From the NCBI RefSeq assembly GCF_921294215.1, contig NZ_CAKLDM010000002.1:1736001-1800000 (forward strand): a DNA stretch of 64,000 nt, in the 5' to 3' direction. The notes beneath the pieces were generated by a model. The model made no database searches, was not told the origin of the DNA, and worked only from the letters and a program-made list of their open reading frames with translations. The position numbers and the translations under genes are program-made. Shown here one piece after another: positions 48,671 through 57,963 of this stretch; position 1 is the first letter of the stretch; each line of letters starts with the position of its first letter. This DNA comes from Vibrio marisflavi CECT 7928. Lineage in GTDB: Bacteria; Pseudomonadota; Gammaproteobacteria; Enterobacterales; Vibrionaceae.

Positions 48671-49297
48671 TTATGCAGCGGCTAGCCAAATGCCTACGCC
48701 AATCATTAATGTGCCTGCAATGCGGTTGATAAACCTTACGTTACCACTTTTATGCAAAAACTGGCTCAAATAGCGGCCACCTGTAGCGTAAAGCAATAGG
48801 CAGGTGAACTCCAAAAACAAGATGATACTCACTAAACTCATAACCTGCGGCACAACATGTGAACTTGCGCTGATAAAAGGTGGCAATAGAGCAATGAAAA
48901 ATGCCCAACCTTTCGGGTTAGTCGTCGCCGTCATAAACCCTTGTAAAGCAAGCTCATAACGAGATTTACCCACGCTTGACGTGTTTTCTGATGATACCGC
49001 CATTTTCCCTTTAGAACGCCACAACTGGACGCCTAAATAGAGCAGGTATATTCCACCGAGAACTTTCATAACCGTGAATGCCATCGGGTAAAGTAGCATG
49101 ACTGTCGCTGCCCCTGATACTGCAGCAATAGCGACTAAGCCAACACCAATAAGCTCACCATACATCATCCACATTGCACGTTTTACACCAACAGACATAC
49201 CTAAAGTCATAGACAAGGTCATACACATGCCCGGAGTAATTGAGACGAAAAAAAATGTAGGTATAAAAACACCAAGTGTCGTTGCGCTAACAAACAT
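48671..49297 (-). CDS. LysE/RhtB family amino-acid exporter
   Basis: A 208-residue membrane protein with six likely helices. The N terminus FVSITPGMCMTLSMTLGMSVG is the LysE/RhtB motif, and GFMTATTNPKGWAFFIALLPPF is the second family signature. The start at 49297 gives the usual length; the frame extends to 49369 without a reason to use it. Exported amino acid unknown. A candidate attenuator or small RNA lies 250 bp upstream on the same strand. Confidence 0.9.
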   Translation of the reverse strand: MFVSATTLGVFIPTFFFVSITPGMCMTLSMTLGMSVGVKRAMWMMYGELIGVGLVAIAAVSGAATVMLLYPMAFTVMKVLGGIYLLYLGVQLWRSKGKMAVSSENTSSVGKSRYELALQGFMTATTNPKGWAFFIALLPPFISASSHVVPQVMSLVSIILFLEFTCLLLYATGGRYLSQFLHKSGNVRFINRIAGTLMIGVGIWLAAA

Positions 49298-49946
49298 AAG
49301 CAAGTATCCAGTAAAGTTAAAGCGACTGAAGCTATTACAGACAATTGTGTAACTAGTACTAAAGTCCACAAGAAAGTCTAATAATAAGCAACTTAAGTGG
49401 TCATTTTAGCTAGCTCAATAGCCTGTTTAGCCATAGTAGCCGAAATGTAACGAAAACCTCAAGAGTTAGTTAACAAATGTATTTATGGAAGGATTCTGCT
49501 TTCTCGTCAGAAGATAACGGATGCCGTCATGATTAAGGGGTAAGGTAAGCAGAAAAAATATGCGGCAAGCGAACTAGGGGGATGTTCACTCACCGCATCT
49601 GCAATAACACAACATAAGTTCCTACAGGAGTTAACATAAACTTTATATTCATAACGATGCTTACTCAACCCTATTTGTTTTAGATGATGATTCAATTTGT
49701 AAACATGTGTTTCATACGTAACTCAACCACTTACATAACGGAAGCAATATCACGAAATACCTTTTGTTACCTACACCATAGAAGGTCATTCATTTCTCGC
49801 TCACGATCAAGTCAACTCCCATTAGAAAGATATATCTGATGGATACCTTGCGCTATATGATTTGTTTTTCACTGCATTAAGTATAAAATGACGAGCTTTC
49901 AAAACTGCTAGTTCCTTAAACTTACAACGCTCTTAAAGGTATCCAA
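49298..49946. other. lysE-queF intergenic region
   Basis: About 650 bp without a firm protein gene. It contains a reverse-strand terminator hairpin and promoter-like sequence (49551-49668) and the queF promoter further right. Confidence 0.5.
49551..49635 (-). ncRNA. Candidate small RNA or lysE leader attenuator
   Basis: On the reverse strand ATGCGG (49600-49595 region) and CCGCAT close a long imperfect hairpin with GAAC/GTTC inside, and the hairpin is followed by ATATTTTTT at 49560-49553, an intrinsic terminator. A TATAAA at 49647-49642 with TTGAGT 15 bp further up could start a transcript near 49635 of about 85 nt. It could be a free small RNA or a premature terminator in the leader of the LysE exporter downstream. 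Confidence 0.35.
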
Positions 49947-50765
49947 ATGGACTATTCTAAGAATCTAGGCAAGAAAACCGAATACGTTTCAACTTATGCA
50001 CCTAGCCTACTTGACCCAATTCCAAGAGCTGGCGGTAGAAGCAACATCAAACAATTTAGCGGTGAAAAGCTGACTGGATACGATCTGTGGACTGGCTACG
50101 AATTGTCTTGGCTGAACTCCAAAGGGAAACCAATGGTTGCAGTGGCTGAATTTACTATTCCTGCTACCAGCCCAAACCTTATCGAATCCAAATCATTTAA
50201 ATTGTATTTGAACTCTTTCAACCAAACAAAGTTTGAAAGTGAATCGAAAGTCGTTGAAACACTGATAGCCGACCTCAGCAATGCAGCTGGAGGCGACGTA
50301 AAAGTGAAGCTATATAACGTCAGCGAAGCTTTTACTCTGCAAAACAGTAACACTGGATTCCAATGTATTGATGATTTAGACATCGAGGTAGACTGCTACG
50401 AATACAATGAAGACAGCTTGTTAGAAAGTGCTTCAGAGGAAGTAGTAGAAGAAAGCTTGTGTTCTCACCTTCTAAAATCTAACTGCCTTGTTACCAATCA
50501 GCCAGACTGGGGCAGTGTTTACATCAAATATACTGGTCAGGCTATTGATAAAGAAGCATTGCTGCGCTACATCATTTCATTCCGTGGCCACAATGAATTC
50601 CACGAGCAATGTGTTGAACGTATCTATACCGATATCAAACGTTGCTGCAACCCAGAAAAGCTAACCGTTTTTGCTCGATATACTCGCCGTGGCGGACTTG
50701 ATATCAACCCATTCCGCAGCGATTTCGAAGAAACTATGTCGGTTGACCGAATTTTAAGACAATAG
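49947..50765 (+). CDS. queF: NADPH-dependent 7-cyano-7-deazaguanine reductase QueF
   Basis: A 272-residue bimodular QueF that reduces preQ0 to preQ1 for queuosine in tRNA. The QueF motif ESKSFKLYLNSF lies in the N-terminal tunnelling fold; the catalytic Cys and Asp are in LKSNCLVTNQPDWGSV in the C-terminal half, as in the long (YqcD) type. The single-gene unit ends with a strong terminator. Confidence 0.96.
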   Translation: MDYSKNLGKKTEYVSTYAPSLLDPIPRAGGRSNIKQFSGEKLTGYDLWTGYELSWLNSKGKPMVAVAEFTIPATSPNLIESKSFKLYLNSFNQTKFESESKVVETLIADLSNAAGGDVKVKLYNVSEAFTLQNSNTGFQCIDDLDIEVDCYEYNEDSLLESASEEVVEESLCSHLLKSNCLVTNQPDWGSVYIKYTGQAIDKEALLRYIISFRGHNEFHEQCVERIYTDIKRCCNPEKLTVFARYTRRGGLDINPFRSDFEETMSVDRILRQ

Positions 50766-50785
50766 TTTTTGTCTTTATTGGCATA

Positions 50786-50817
50786 AAAATGGGGCCCCTT
50801 TCGGAGCCCCATTTTTT
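50786..50817 (+). terminator. Terminator after queF
   Basis: ATGGGGC / GCCCCAT stem (with further CC/GG pairs inside) followed by T6. A run on the left lets it work for the convergent racemase gene also. Confidence 0.9.
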
Positions 50818-50866
50818 GTATATTTACTTATTTTTTCGACCACATCTGTCACGACATGAGTGCCAG

Positions 50867-52087
50867 TTAAGGGATATATACCCTTGGGTTTGCCGCTCCC
50901 CATACGGTGTATAGCTCAGGGAAGATAAGTTCAGAGTTTTCTTCCATTTCACTGACAGCAACCTTGGCATTTCCTTGTTGGCCAAACAAAACCACTTCCT
51001 CGCCCGCTGTTACACCTTTGATATCCGTAACGTCCACCATAGTCGTATTCATCGAAGTTTTACCCACGACTGGAGCACGTTGTCCATTCACAACGACGAA
51101 GGCACGATTACCCATTTTTCTTGGGTAGCCATCAGAATAACCTACCGGCAAATTTGCTAACACGCTGTCTCGCTTAGTTATGTAAGTGCTGTCGTATCCC
51201 ACAGTGGAGTTTTTTGGAACAGAATGCAAAGAAGCAACACGTGTTTTAAAGCTCACAATTGATGGATACTCTGGGTTCGTTGGCAAATCACCGTAAATAA
51301 CACCTCCTGGCCTAACCATATCCAACTGTGCTTCTGGTACGTTGACTGCTGTATAGGAATTAGCAACATGTAGTGTGACATCTTCACGTTTCAGGCCAGC
51401 ATTCTCAATTAACCATGCTGAACTCTTTTGGAAGTGTCCTAGCTTATTACGAACTTCTTTCGCGTCATAATTCGGGAAGTGGGTCATAATCCCGACAATA
51501 TCAATTCCATCATGAGTCGCGATTTTCAAAGCTTCCTGCTTGCCTGTTTCCGTGGTCATATCAATGCCGTTTCTAGACATACCACCGTCGTTAAGGGCTA
51601 AGTGTACTTTTATCGGACGATCTTTCTCTAGCGCCATTATGTGGTTTGCTTGATCGACACTTCCTATCAGCTCTTCAACATCTAAGTCCATGACTTCTTT
51701 AATTTCATGAATATCTGCCGAGCGGACTCGAATAAGCTGACCATCAAACCCAGCTTCTCGAACGGCTCTTGCTTCGGCATTGCTCGCGATAGCAATACAT
51801 GGAACCTTCATCTCTAAGACCGTCGGCATTAACCCTTGAATGCCATTGCCGTAAGCGTCAGCCTTCATCACAAAACATATTTTAGTATTCTGGCTCAAGT
51901 GCTTGCGAAACTGGTCCATATTGTCTTTAAATTGTCCCAAGTTAACTTCCAGCCAAGCATTGGATTGTTGTACTTGCTGAATTGGAGGTGGAGATTCATC
52001 TAAGGCCAATGGCGCTGCCATTACTGCTTCACTGTTTGTTAGTGCGGCTGCGATGGCCATCGAAAGTAGTGTCGCTCGAATTTCCAT
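50867..52087 (-). CDS. bsrV: Periplasmic broad-spectrum amino-acid racemase (BsrV type)
   Basis: A 406-residue PLP enzyme of the alanine racemase fold with a signal peptide ([24 protein letters not shown]), so periplasmic, unlike housekeeping Alr. PLP lysine is K75 in [12 protein letters not shown], and the catalytic tyrosine lies in VGYDSTY. This layout, with an ~40-residue pre-domain, is that of V. cholerae BsrV, which makes D-Met, D-Leu, D-Arg and others that remodel peptidoglycan in stationary phase. It lies 32 bp after a chemoreceptor gene on the same strand, the same pair as in V. cholerae. Confidence 0.92.
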   Translation of the reverse strand: MEIRATLLSMAIAAALTNSEAVMAAPLALDESPPPIQQVQQSNAWLEVNLGQFKDNMDQFRKHLSQNTKICFVMKADAYGNGIQGLMPTVLEMKVPCIAIASNAEARAVREAGFDGQLIRVRSADIHEIKEVMDLDVEELIGSVDQANHIMALEKDRPIKVHLALNDGGMSRNGIDMTTETGKQEALKIATHDGIDIVGIMTHFPNYDAKEVRNKLGHFQKSSAWLIENAGLKREDVTLHVANSYTAVNVPEAQLDMVRPGGVIYGDLPTNPEYPSIVSFKTRVASLHSVPKNSTVGYDSTYITKRDSVLANLPVGYSDGYPRKMGNRAFVVVNGQRAPVVGKTSMNTTMVDVTDIKGVTAGEEVVLFGQQGNAKVAVSEMEENSELIFPELYTVWGAANPRVYIP

Positions 52088-52119
52088 ATTTTCTCCCTGA
52101 TTTTCCTTAAATTGATCCC

Positions 52120-53751
52120 TTAATTTAACTTGAACTTACCCATTGAACTCTGCAAAGACTGCGCAAGATCGCTCAGGACATTACATGCATTCGCCGTTTG
52201 TTCCGAGCCAGCGGATACTTCCTGTGAAGACATATGGATATTTTCGATATTAGAGCTCAATTCTTCAGCAACACTATCTTGCTGGTTGCATGCACTAGCT
52301 ATTTGAGCCCCCATGTCGGCGATGCTTGAAATAAACTCTTCTATTGAACCCATTAGCTCTTGCGATTGATTACCTTGCTCTACACAAGTTTCAATTTGCT
52401 GACGAGAACGTTCAGTAGTCTCTTTTGCTTGACTTGCTATTGATTGAAGTTTTTCGATGATGCTTGTGATTTCACTGGTCGAATCTTGGGTACGCCCTGC
52501 AAGTGTTCTGACTTCATCCGCAACAACAGCAAAACCTCGCCCTGATTCACCTGCCCTCGCCGCTTCTATCGCAGCGTTAAGCGCCAGTAGGTTCGTCTGA
52601 TCGGCAATATCACGAATTACATCCACAATCACATTGACCTGATTAGATTGCTGCTCAAGGTCGGAAACATTGTCGCCTGCCTCTCCGATTATCTGCGCAA
52701 CATTTTGGATTGAATTGACCATGGCTTGTGTATTCGTCGCCCCTTCTTTCACTTTCACGTTAGCGACATTCGCTTTTTCTGCAGACTCTTCCGTTGTATG
52801 TGCTACATCTGCAACTGATGTTTTCATCTCAGTCATTGCCGTGGCTACTAGCGTGACCTGCCCTTGCTGATCTTGCATTTCTTTTGCGGAGCGATTCGAT
52901 GTATCCGTCATTTCTCCAACAGCGTGACTTAGTTCGCGAACAACAGAGATACTTTGATTGATAAGTTCACGCAGGTTATCTTGCATTTCTGTAGAAGCAT
53001 CAGCCAACTCGCCCAGCTCGTCATTACCTATAGCACTTCTATCTAATGATTTAGATAAATCACCTTTGGCAATGGCATTTGCTTGTTTAACAACTAATAC
53101 CAGCGGTGAGCAGATGAGGCGCGTTAAGAAAATGGTCATCACTACCATTACAGCGATGATAATAATATTGATAATGATAGCCGTAGTATTTAGCCCATCA
53201 ACGGTGGACAAAATGGTTTCGCGATTGCTCTCCATCGCCCCTTTCAGTATGCCTACAAGAGTATTTATGTCAGCTTCAATACTTTGGAAGTCTTTCAGCG
53301 AATTGGTTAGCAAGCTGTAAGCTGTGGTTTTGTCTCCTGCCAGCATCGCTTGATTGAACTTGGTCATCACATCGAGATATGCCTGCCACTTGGTTTCTAA
53401 CTTCTTGTAGGTTTGCTCTTCCTCACCCGGCCACACTGTTTTTCCGTACGCTTTTAGGCTCTTATTTATGTCCTCTCGAATAGTTTCATTTCGCGCAACT
53501 GTAGTTTTTATCTTCCCTGCATCATTCATGGCGAAAACAGCAAACTGAGTCCTACGCCAGTAGGACATTTGGTCGCGAATATAGTCAACATTTTCAACTG
53601 CAGGAAGCGTATCGTCGGTGTAGTTGAGCAACTCAGCTTTAACGTTACCCATACCTTTTACAATTAAGAACCCAAACGTGAGGTTGAAGATGGCTATGAC
53701 GACAAAGGCAAAAGCTATTTTTTTCCCTATCGATAAGTTCTTAATGTTCAT
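52120..53751 (-). CDS. Methyl-accepting chemotaxis protein (D-amino-acid receptor type)
   Basis: A 543-residue transmembrane chemoreceptor. Helix 1 ([21 protein letters not shown]), a ~150-residue four-helix-bundle periplasmic domain, helix 2 ([19 protein letters not shown]), HAMP, and a signalling domain with the conserved hairpin tip ([34 protein letters not shown]). It is co-oriented with bsrV, 32 bp apart. In V. cholerae the receptor in this position (MCP-DRK) senses D-Arg and D-Lys and is made under RpoS control with BsrV; by synteny this is probably its orthologue. The ligand itself is inference. Confidence 0.93.
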   Translation of the reverse strand: MNIKNLSIGKKIAFAFVVIAIFNLTFGFLIVKGMGNVKAELLNYTDDTLPAVENVDYIRDQMSYWRRTQFAVFAMNDAGKIKTTVARNETIREDINKSLKAYGKTVWPGEEEQTYKKLETKWQAYLDVMTKFNQAMLAGDKTTAYSLLTNSLKDFQSIEADINTLVGILKGAMESNRETILSTVDGLNTTAIIINIIIIAVMVVMTIFLTRLICSPLVLVVKQANAIAKGDLSKSLDRSAIGNDELGELADASTEMQDNLRELINQSISVVRELSHAVGEMTDTSNRSAKEMQDQQGQVTLVATAMTEMKTSVADVAHTTEESAEKANVANVKVKEGATNTQAMVNSIQNVAQIIGEAGDNVSDLEQQSNQVNVIVDVIRDIADQTNLLALNAAIEAARAGESGRGFAVVADEVRTLAGRTQDSTSEITSIIEKLQSIASQAKETTERSRQQIETCVEQGNQSQELMGSIEEFISSIADMGAQIASACNQQDSVAEELSSNIENIHMSSQEVSAGSEQTANACNVLSDLAQSLQSSMGKFKLN

Positions 53752-54008
53752 AAAAGCTTCCTTTCAAAGACTTACAGGTAATTTCCATGCGAGAAAAATA
53801 TGGATGGCCGTGCACATTACTATCTAAATACTCAATAAAAAGTAGGTAATATTTCGTTGAATAGCAAACACACTGCCATTCTTGTACTCGATATGAATAA
53901 CGCTTTTACTCTAAAGAAACGCATCTAACACTGAGCCAGTGAGCGACTAATCTCACCTATCAGGAAGACTGAGAATGAAATGTTTCGGAGTTATTTGTAG
54001 GAGCTTGT

Positions 54009-54019
54009 GGGGGGGGGGG
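54009..54019. repeat. Homopolymer tract of eleven G
   Basis: Eleven uninterrupted G residues 258 bp upstream of the chemoreceptor start. Such tracts slip in replication and also cause sequencing errors, so the exact length is uncertain. Confidence 0.9.
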
Positions 54020-54036
54020 ACCTGTAACCATAAAGA

Positions 54037-54066
54037 ATGCCTCCAGCTAGCAAGGCATAGAGGCAT
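54037..54066 (-). terminator. Possible weak terminator of lysP
   Basis: ATGCCTC / GAGGCAT inverted repeat with a 16-base spacer, followed on the reverse strand by TCTTTA. Only a weak T run. Confidence 0.35.
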
Positions 54067-54080
54067 CGGGGAAGTTTCAA

Positions 54081-55475
54081 TTATTGATACGGTTCAGGTT
54101 TAAGCTGAACAAACGATTCTGATTTCTTGGACCAAATGCGATGCCCTAACATGATGGCGAAAAAGGCTATCAATGCACCATATTTAGTTAGCACATTAAA
54201 CGTGGTCAGTTGCATTTCAAACGCCTGCCCTGCAATGATCAACGTGATAAATATCATTGAGATAATTGGCGCGTACGGGAACATTTTGGCTGTGTATTTA
54301 AGCTTGCTCGTATCGCCTTTTAGCTCCTTTTTTCTAAAGCAATAGTGGCTCAATGCAATGCTAAACCAAGCAATAAAACCGCATAGGGCTGAAACATTGA
54401 GGAGAATGGTAAATAGCTCTCCCGTTCCAGTAAAAGACGACAGAAAAACAGCAGAGCCAACAATAGCCGTTACAACAAGAGCATACACTGGCAAACCAAA
54501 CGAGGTTGTCTTAGCAAAGAGCTTTGGTGCCTGGCCGTTCTCACCCATGTACCAAAGCGTGCGTGTAGACGAGTACATACTGGCATTTGCCGCTGAAATG
54601 ACTGCAACCAGAACGATAAGGTTTAGTAAGTTTGTTGCAATTCCGGTATTAAAGTAGTGCTGAAAAACGAGTGTAAATGGACTCGACTCAACGCTACTCC
54701 CGTGAGCAAGGCTTGGGTCATTGAACGGAATTAGTAGGCTAATCAGTAATGTAGAGAGAATATAAAAGAGTAGTAATCTCCAGAATACGGTTCGAACCGC
54801 TTTCGGAATGTTTTTCTCTGGGTCTTTAGTTTCACCCGCGCTTATTCCAATCAACTCGCATCCTTGGAATGAAAAGCCAGCGATGAGAAATACGTGAACA
54901 AAACCTGAGAAGCCATTGTGGAAAGGCCCATCAGCAATCGTAAAGTTTTTGAGCCCTAAATGTGGCTGAGTCAGGACTAAACAAGCTCCTAACACAATAA
55001 AAATGATGATCACTGAGACTTTAAGCAGTGACATTATATATTCTGATTCACCAAACACTTTCACGGAAAACAGGTTAACACCAAGGATCAACGCGAAAAA
55101 CAAGCCAGATACAAGAAGTGCTGGCGCTTCAGGAAACCAAAATTTGACGATGATTGTGGCAGCTGAAATTTCTGCTGCAATGGTAATCGCCCAGTTAAAC
55201 CAATAGGTATAACCAATTGCGAAACCGAAAGAAGGATTAACGTAGTCAGTGGAATATTGGCAGAAAGAACCCGTTGTCGGACTGTGAGTTGCCATCTCTC
55301 CCAAGCTAGTAATGAGAAAAAACACCATGATAGCAATCAGGCTATAAGCTGCAATTGCTCCACCAGGGCCGGCAACGGAGATGGCATAACCACTCGCTAG
55401 AAATATGCCCGTACCGATTGAGCCGCCTAGGGCTATCATATTTAAATGCCTAGCTTTTAAGTTTCTTAACAACAT
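54081..55475 (-). CDS. lysP: Lysine-specific permease LysP
   Basis: A 464-residue APC-family permease, close in its motifs to E. coli LysP (489): LKARHLNMIALGGSIGTGIF at the start, GFSFQGCELIGISAGETKDPEKNIPKA and the FWRLLLFYILSTLLISLLIP stretch. Twelve membrane segments are expected. In E. coli, LysP imports lysine and also holds CadC inactive when lysine is absent. Placement directly after cadA supports the lysine assignment. The ribosome site is weak. Confidence 0.85.
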   Translation of the reverse strand: MLLRNLKARHLNMIALGGSIGTGIFLASGYAISVAGPGGAIAAYSLIAIMVFFLITSLGEMATHSPTTGSFCQYSTDYVNPSFGFAIGYTYWFNWAITIAAEISAATIIVKFWFPEAPALLVSGLFFALILGVNLFSVKVFGESEYIMSLLKVSVIIIFIVLGACLVLTQPHLGLKNFTIADGPFHNGFSGFVHVFLIAGFSFQGCELIGISAGETKDPEKNIPKAVRTVFWRLLLFYILSTLLISLLIPFNDPSLAHGSSVESSPFTLVFQHYFNTGIATNLLNLIVLVAVISAANASMYSSTRTLWYMGENGQAPKLFAKTTSFGLPVYALVVTAIVGSAVFLSSFTGTGELFTILLNVSALCGFIAWFSIALSHYCFRKKELKGDTSKLKYTAKMFPYAPIISMIFITLIIAGQAFEMQLTTFNVLTKYGALIAFFAIMLGHRIWSKKSESFVQLKPEPYQ

Positions 55476-55702
55476 GCTTGGTACCGCCGTCTGTTATCAA
55501 TATCTACTCTTATGCATGTCTGAAAAGTGAGTAGAAAACAAGTAGGGCCACACGCCAACGAGAGAATGACAATGGCCCTTTTGACTATCTCATTAAAATG
55601 AATCGCTCATTGAAATGAGTTGCTAAATCAAATGGATGGCTCAATCACCTTCAATATCTTGTGGAGCAATATATCGAGCTAGTGATTGAGCAGCTATAAA
55701 GC

Positions 55703-57838
55703 TTAGTCTGCTAGTACTTTTACTGTGTAGCTTCCATCTTTTTGGCAATATAGGCCGTGGATATCTGTTTCGAAACCTGGGTAGTGAGCACCGATTTCAC
55801 ATAGCATTTGTAGGAAATCTAGCACTGGGCGAGACTCATCTGTCACCATCTCACCAGGAAGAACCAAAGGCACACCTGGAGGATATGGTAAGATCATGTT
55901 CGCACTTACACGACCAACTAGGTCACTCAAAGGAATCTCTTCCACACCACCATGCAACTCTTGTTGCCACGCTTTGTGAGGAGTTACTTTCATTTCAGGT
56001 AGCACGTCAAACGCTTTGAACATTAGCTCAGGTAAACGGTATTCCTTAACTTTGTTATGAATGCCTTGAGCAAGCTCTTGAATACGCATACCTTCATAGA
56101 AGTGAGGGTCTTCTTTGTATAGCTCTGGCAACATTGTGCGAATAGTTAAGTTCAAGTCGTAGCCACGTTTAAACTCAGTTAAACCACGTAGCAATTGCAT
56201 TGCTTTAGACTTATCGATACCGATAGAGAATAGGAACAACAAGTTGTATGGACCAGTCTTCTCAACAACAATACCACGCTCATCTAGGAACTTAGCGACT
56301 AGAGATGCCGGAATACCAGACTCTTCAAGCTCATCGTTGCTGTTCATTCCTGGGGTAAGAAGAGTGATCTTGATTGGGTCCAAGTACATGTGGTCATCAT
56401 CGATGTTCTTGAATCCGTGCCAAGTATCTTTTGGATCTAGTTTCCAGCACTCTGTTGAATCGATGTTTTCAGGTTGCCATACGTCGAAGAACCAGCTGTC
56501 ACTTTCTTCTCTTAGCTGCTTGATTTCTTTACGGAAACGAATCGCACGATCGATAGAGTCTTGAACTAATCTACGGCCAGTGTTGCCATGCATCATAGCT
56601 GCTGCTGTTTCAGTTGAAGCAACGATACCGTACTGTGGAGAAGTCGATGTGTGCATCATGAATGATTCATTGAATGACTCTTGGTCAAACTCACCTTTAA
56701 TGTGAATCATTGATGCTTGAGAGAATGCTGCTAGCAATTTGTGCGTAGACTGTGTTTCATAGAACACTTTGCCCGGCATTGCTTCACCACTCATACCACA
56801 TTTACCTTCGTAAATTGGGTTGAAGTTAGTGTAAGGAACCCACGCACTATCAAAGTGGATGTGTTTACAATCTAGCGACTCTTTAATGTATTGAGTGTTA
56901 TATAGAAGGCCGTCGTAAGTAGAGTTAGTCACTACTGCGTAGCGTGGCGCTGTTGCACCTTCAGTTTTAGCAACTTTTTCTGCAATCACTTCACGGCTGA
57001 ATTCACTTTGTGGAATACCACCAAGGATGCCATATGCGTTACGAGTTGGACGGAAGTAAATTGGCGTCACATCGTTCATCATCATTAGGTGAGTCAGAGA
57101 TTTGTGACAGTTACGGTCAACAAGTACCGTGCTTCCAGCTGGCGCAGAATACATACCAACAATCTTGTTCGAAGTCGACGTACCGTTAGTAACGATATAA
57201 GAGCTGTCAGCGTTGAAAGTACGCGCAATGTAATCTTCAGCTTCTTTGTGTGGGCCAGTGTGGTCAAGCAGTGAGCCTAGCTCTGGCATAGAGATAGATA
57301 CGTCGGCTTTAAATGTGTTCGGACCATAAAAATCGTAGAAGATGCTACCTGCTGGGCTTTTTTGGAAAGCTGTGCCACCCATGTGTCCCGGAGTACAGAA
57401 TGTGTATTTGCCTTCTTCAACGTACTTGAATAGTGCTTTCGTGAACGGAGGCATGATCGCGTCTTTATATTCTTCAGTCGCTTGGTTGATCTTGATAGCG
57501 ATATCATCAGCCATGCCAAGAGCGTATTCGAAGAAGAAAACATTCAAGCGTAGGTCAGTCAAAGAAATATCAAGAGTAGACTGCTCATTTGCGAAAGCGT
57601 AGATAGGTAGCTTCTCATTAATTGCGTTGATTTCGCTACAAAGCTTAAGAGAGTACTTATCCCAGTCAAACAATGCACCGCAGATGCGAGGGTTCATTTC
57701 AATCATCTTGATTAGGTCTTTGTCGTCTACTGGATAAACAACTTCATAACCATTTTTTTCAAGTGCTTGATGTAGTTGACGAACTGGCTCTTCTTTGAAG
57801 AACACACCCATATGATTTAGTATTGCGAAAATTTTCAT
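55703..57838 (-). CDS. cadA: Inducible lysine decarboxylase CadA
   Basis: A 711-residue PLP decarboxylase (E. coli CadA 715) that turns lysine plus a proton into cadaverine and CO2. N-terminal wing domain (ILNHMGVFFKEEPVRQL), PLP-binding lysine in TQSTHKLLAAFSQAS, substrate/PLP contact HFDSAWVPYTNF, and the C-terminal domain are complete. The start at 57838 is set by GGAGATGG just upstream and by the family N terminus. A structured intercistronic element lies between it and cadB. Confidence 0.96.
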   Translation of the reverse strand: MKIFAILNHMGVFFKEEPVRQLHQALEKNGYEVVYPVDDKDLIKMIEMNPRICGALFDWDKYSLKLCSEINAINEKLPIYAFANEQSTLDISLTDLRLNVFFFEYALGMADDIAIKINQATEEYKDAIMPPFTKALFKYVEEGKYTFCTPGHMGGTAFQKSPAGSIFYDFYGPNTFKADVSISMPELGSLLDHTGPHKEAEDYIARTFNADSSYIVTNGTSTSNKIVGMYSAPAGSTVLVDRNCHKSLTHLMMMNDVTPIYFRPTRNAYGILGGIPQSEFSREVIAEKVAKTEGATAPRYAVVTNSTYDGLLYNTQYIKESLDCKHIHFDSAWVPYTNFNPIYEGKCGMSGEAMPGKVFYETQSTHKLLAAFSQASMIHIKGEFDQESFNESFMMHTSTSPQYGIVASTETAAAMMHGNTGRRLVQDSIDRAIRFRKEIKQLREESDSWFFDVWQPENIDSTECWKLDPKDTWHGFKNIDDDHMYLDPIKITLLTPGMNSNDELEESGIPASLVAKFLDERGIVVEKTGPYNLLFLFSIGIDKSKAMQLLRGLTEFKRGYDLNLTIRTMLPELYKEDPHFYEGMRIQELAQGIHNKVKEYRLPELMFKAFDVLPEMKVTPHKAWQQELHGGVEEIPLSDLVGRVSANMILPYPPGVPLVLPGEMVTDESRPVLDFLQMLCEIGAHYPGFETDIHGLYCQKDGSYTVKVLAD

Positions 57839-57861
57839 TTGGCCATCTCCGAGGCGAAGCA

Positions 57862-57904
57862 AGGCGCTCCTTACCGATGTCGGTAACAAGTTGGGTGAGC
57901 GCCT
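57862..57904 (-). other. Nested hairpin between cadB and cadA
   Basis: Outer arms AGGCGCTC (57862-57869) and GAGCGCCT (57897-57904) pair perfectly and enclose TTACCGA/TCGGTAA (57871-57877 with 57880-57886). It ends about 24 bases before the cadA start and has no T run, so it is not a terminator; it may set the ratio of CadA to CadB or mark an RNase cut. Confidence 0.6.
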
Positions 57905-57963
57905 AGAGTAATGTTTGGGACGCTAGCGGCTAAATTGACGCCAGCATTTTGAATACGTAACTA

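Larger units (their letters stand above)
53752..54080. other. Region between the chemoreceptor and lysP
   Basis: No gene seen. It contains an 11-base G run (54009-54019), a hairpin (54037-54066) that may end lysP transcription, and the presumed promoter of the chemoreceptor-bsrV unit. Confidence 0.5.

Noticed and set aside
49507..49695. Reverse 62-codon frame in the lysE-queF gap
   Set aside because: It spans the promoter-like and terminator elements, has no ribosome site and odd composition (many Cys, Tyr, Pro); structure explains the region better.
55543..55579. AGGGCCA / TGGCCCT inverted repeat between lysP and cadA as the cadA terminator
   Set aside because: Spacer is over 20 bases and the T run is on the wrong side for the reverse-strand genes.
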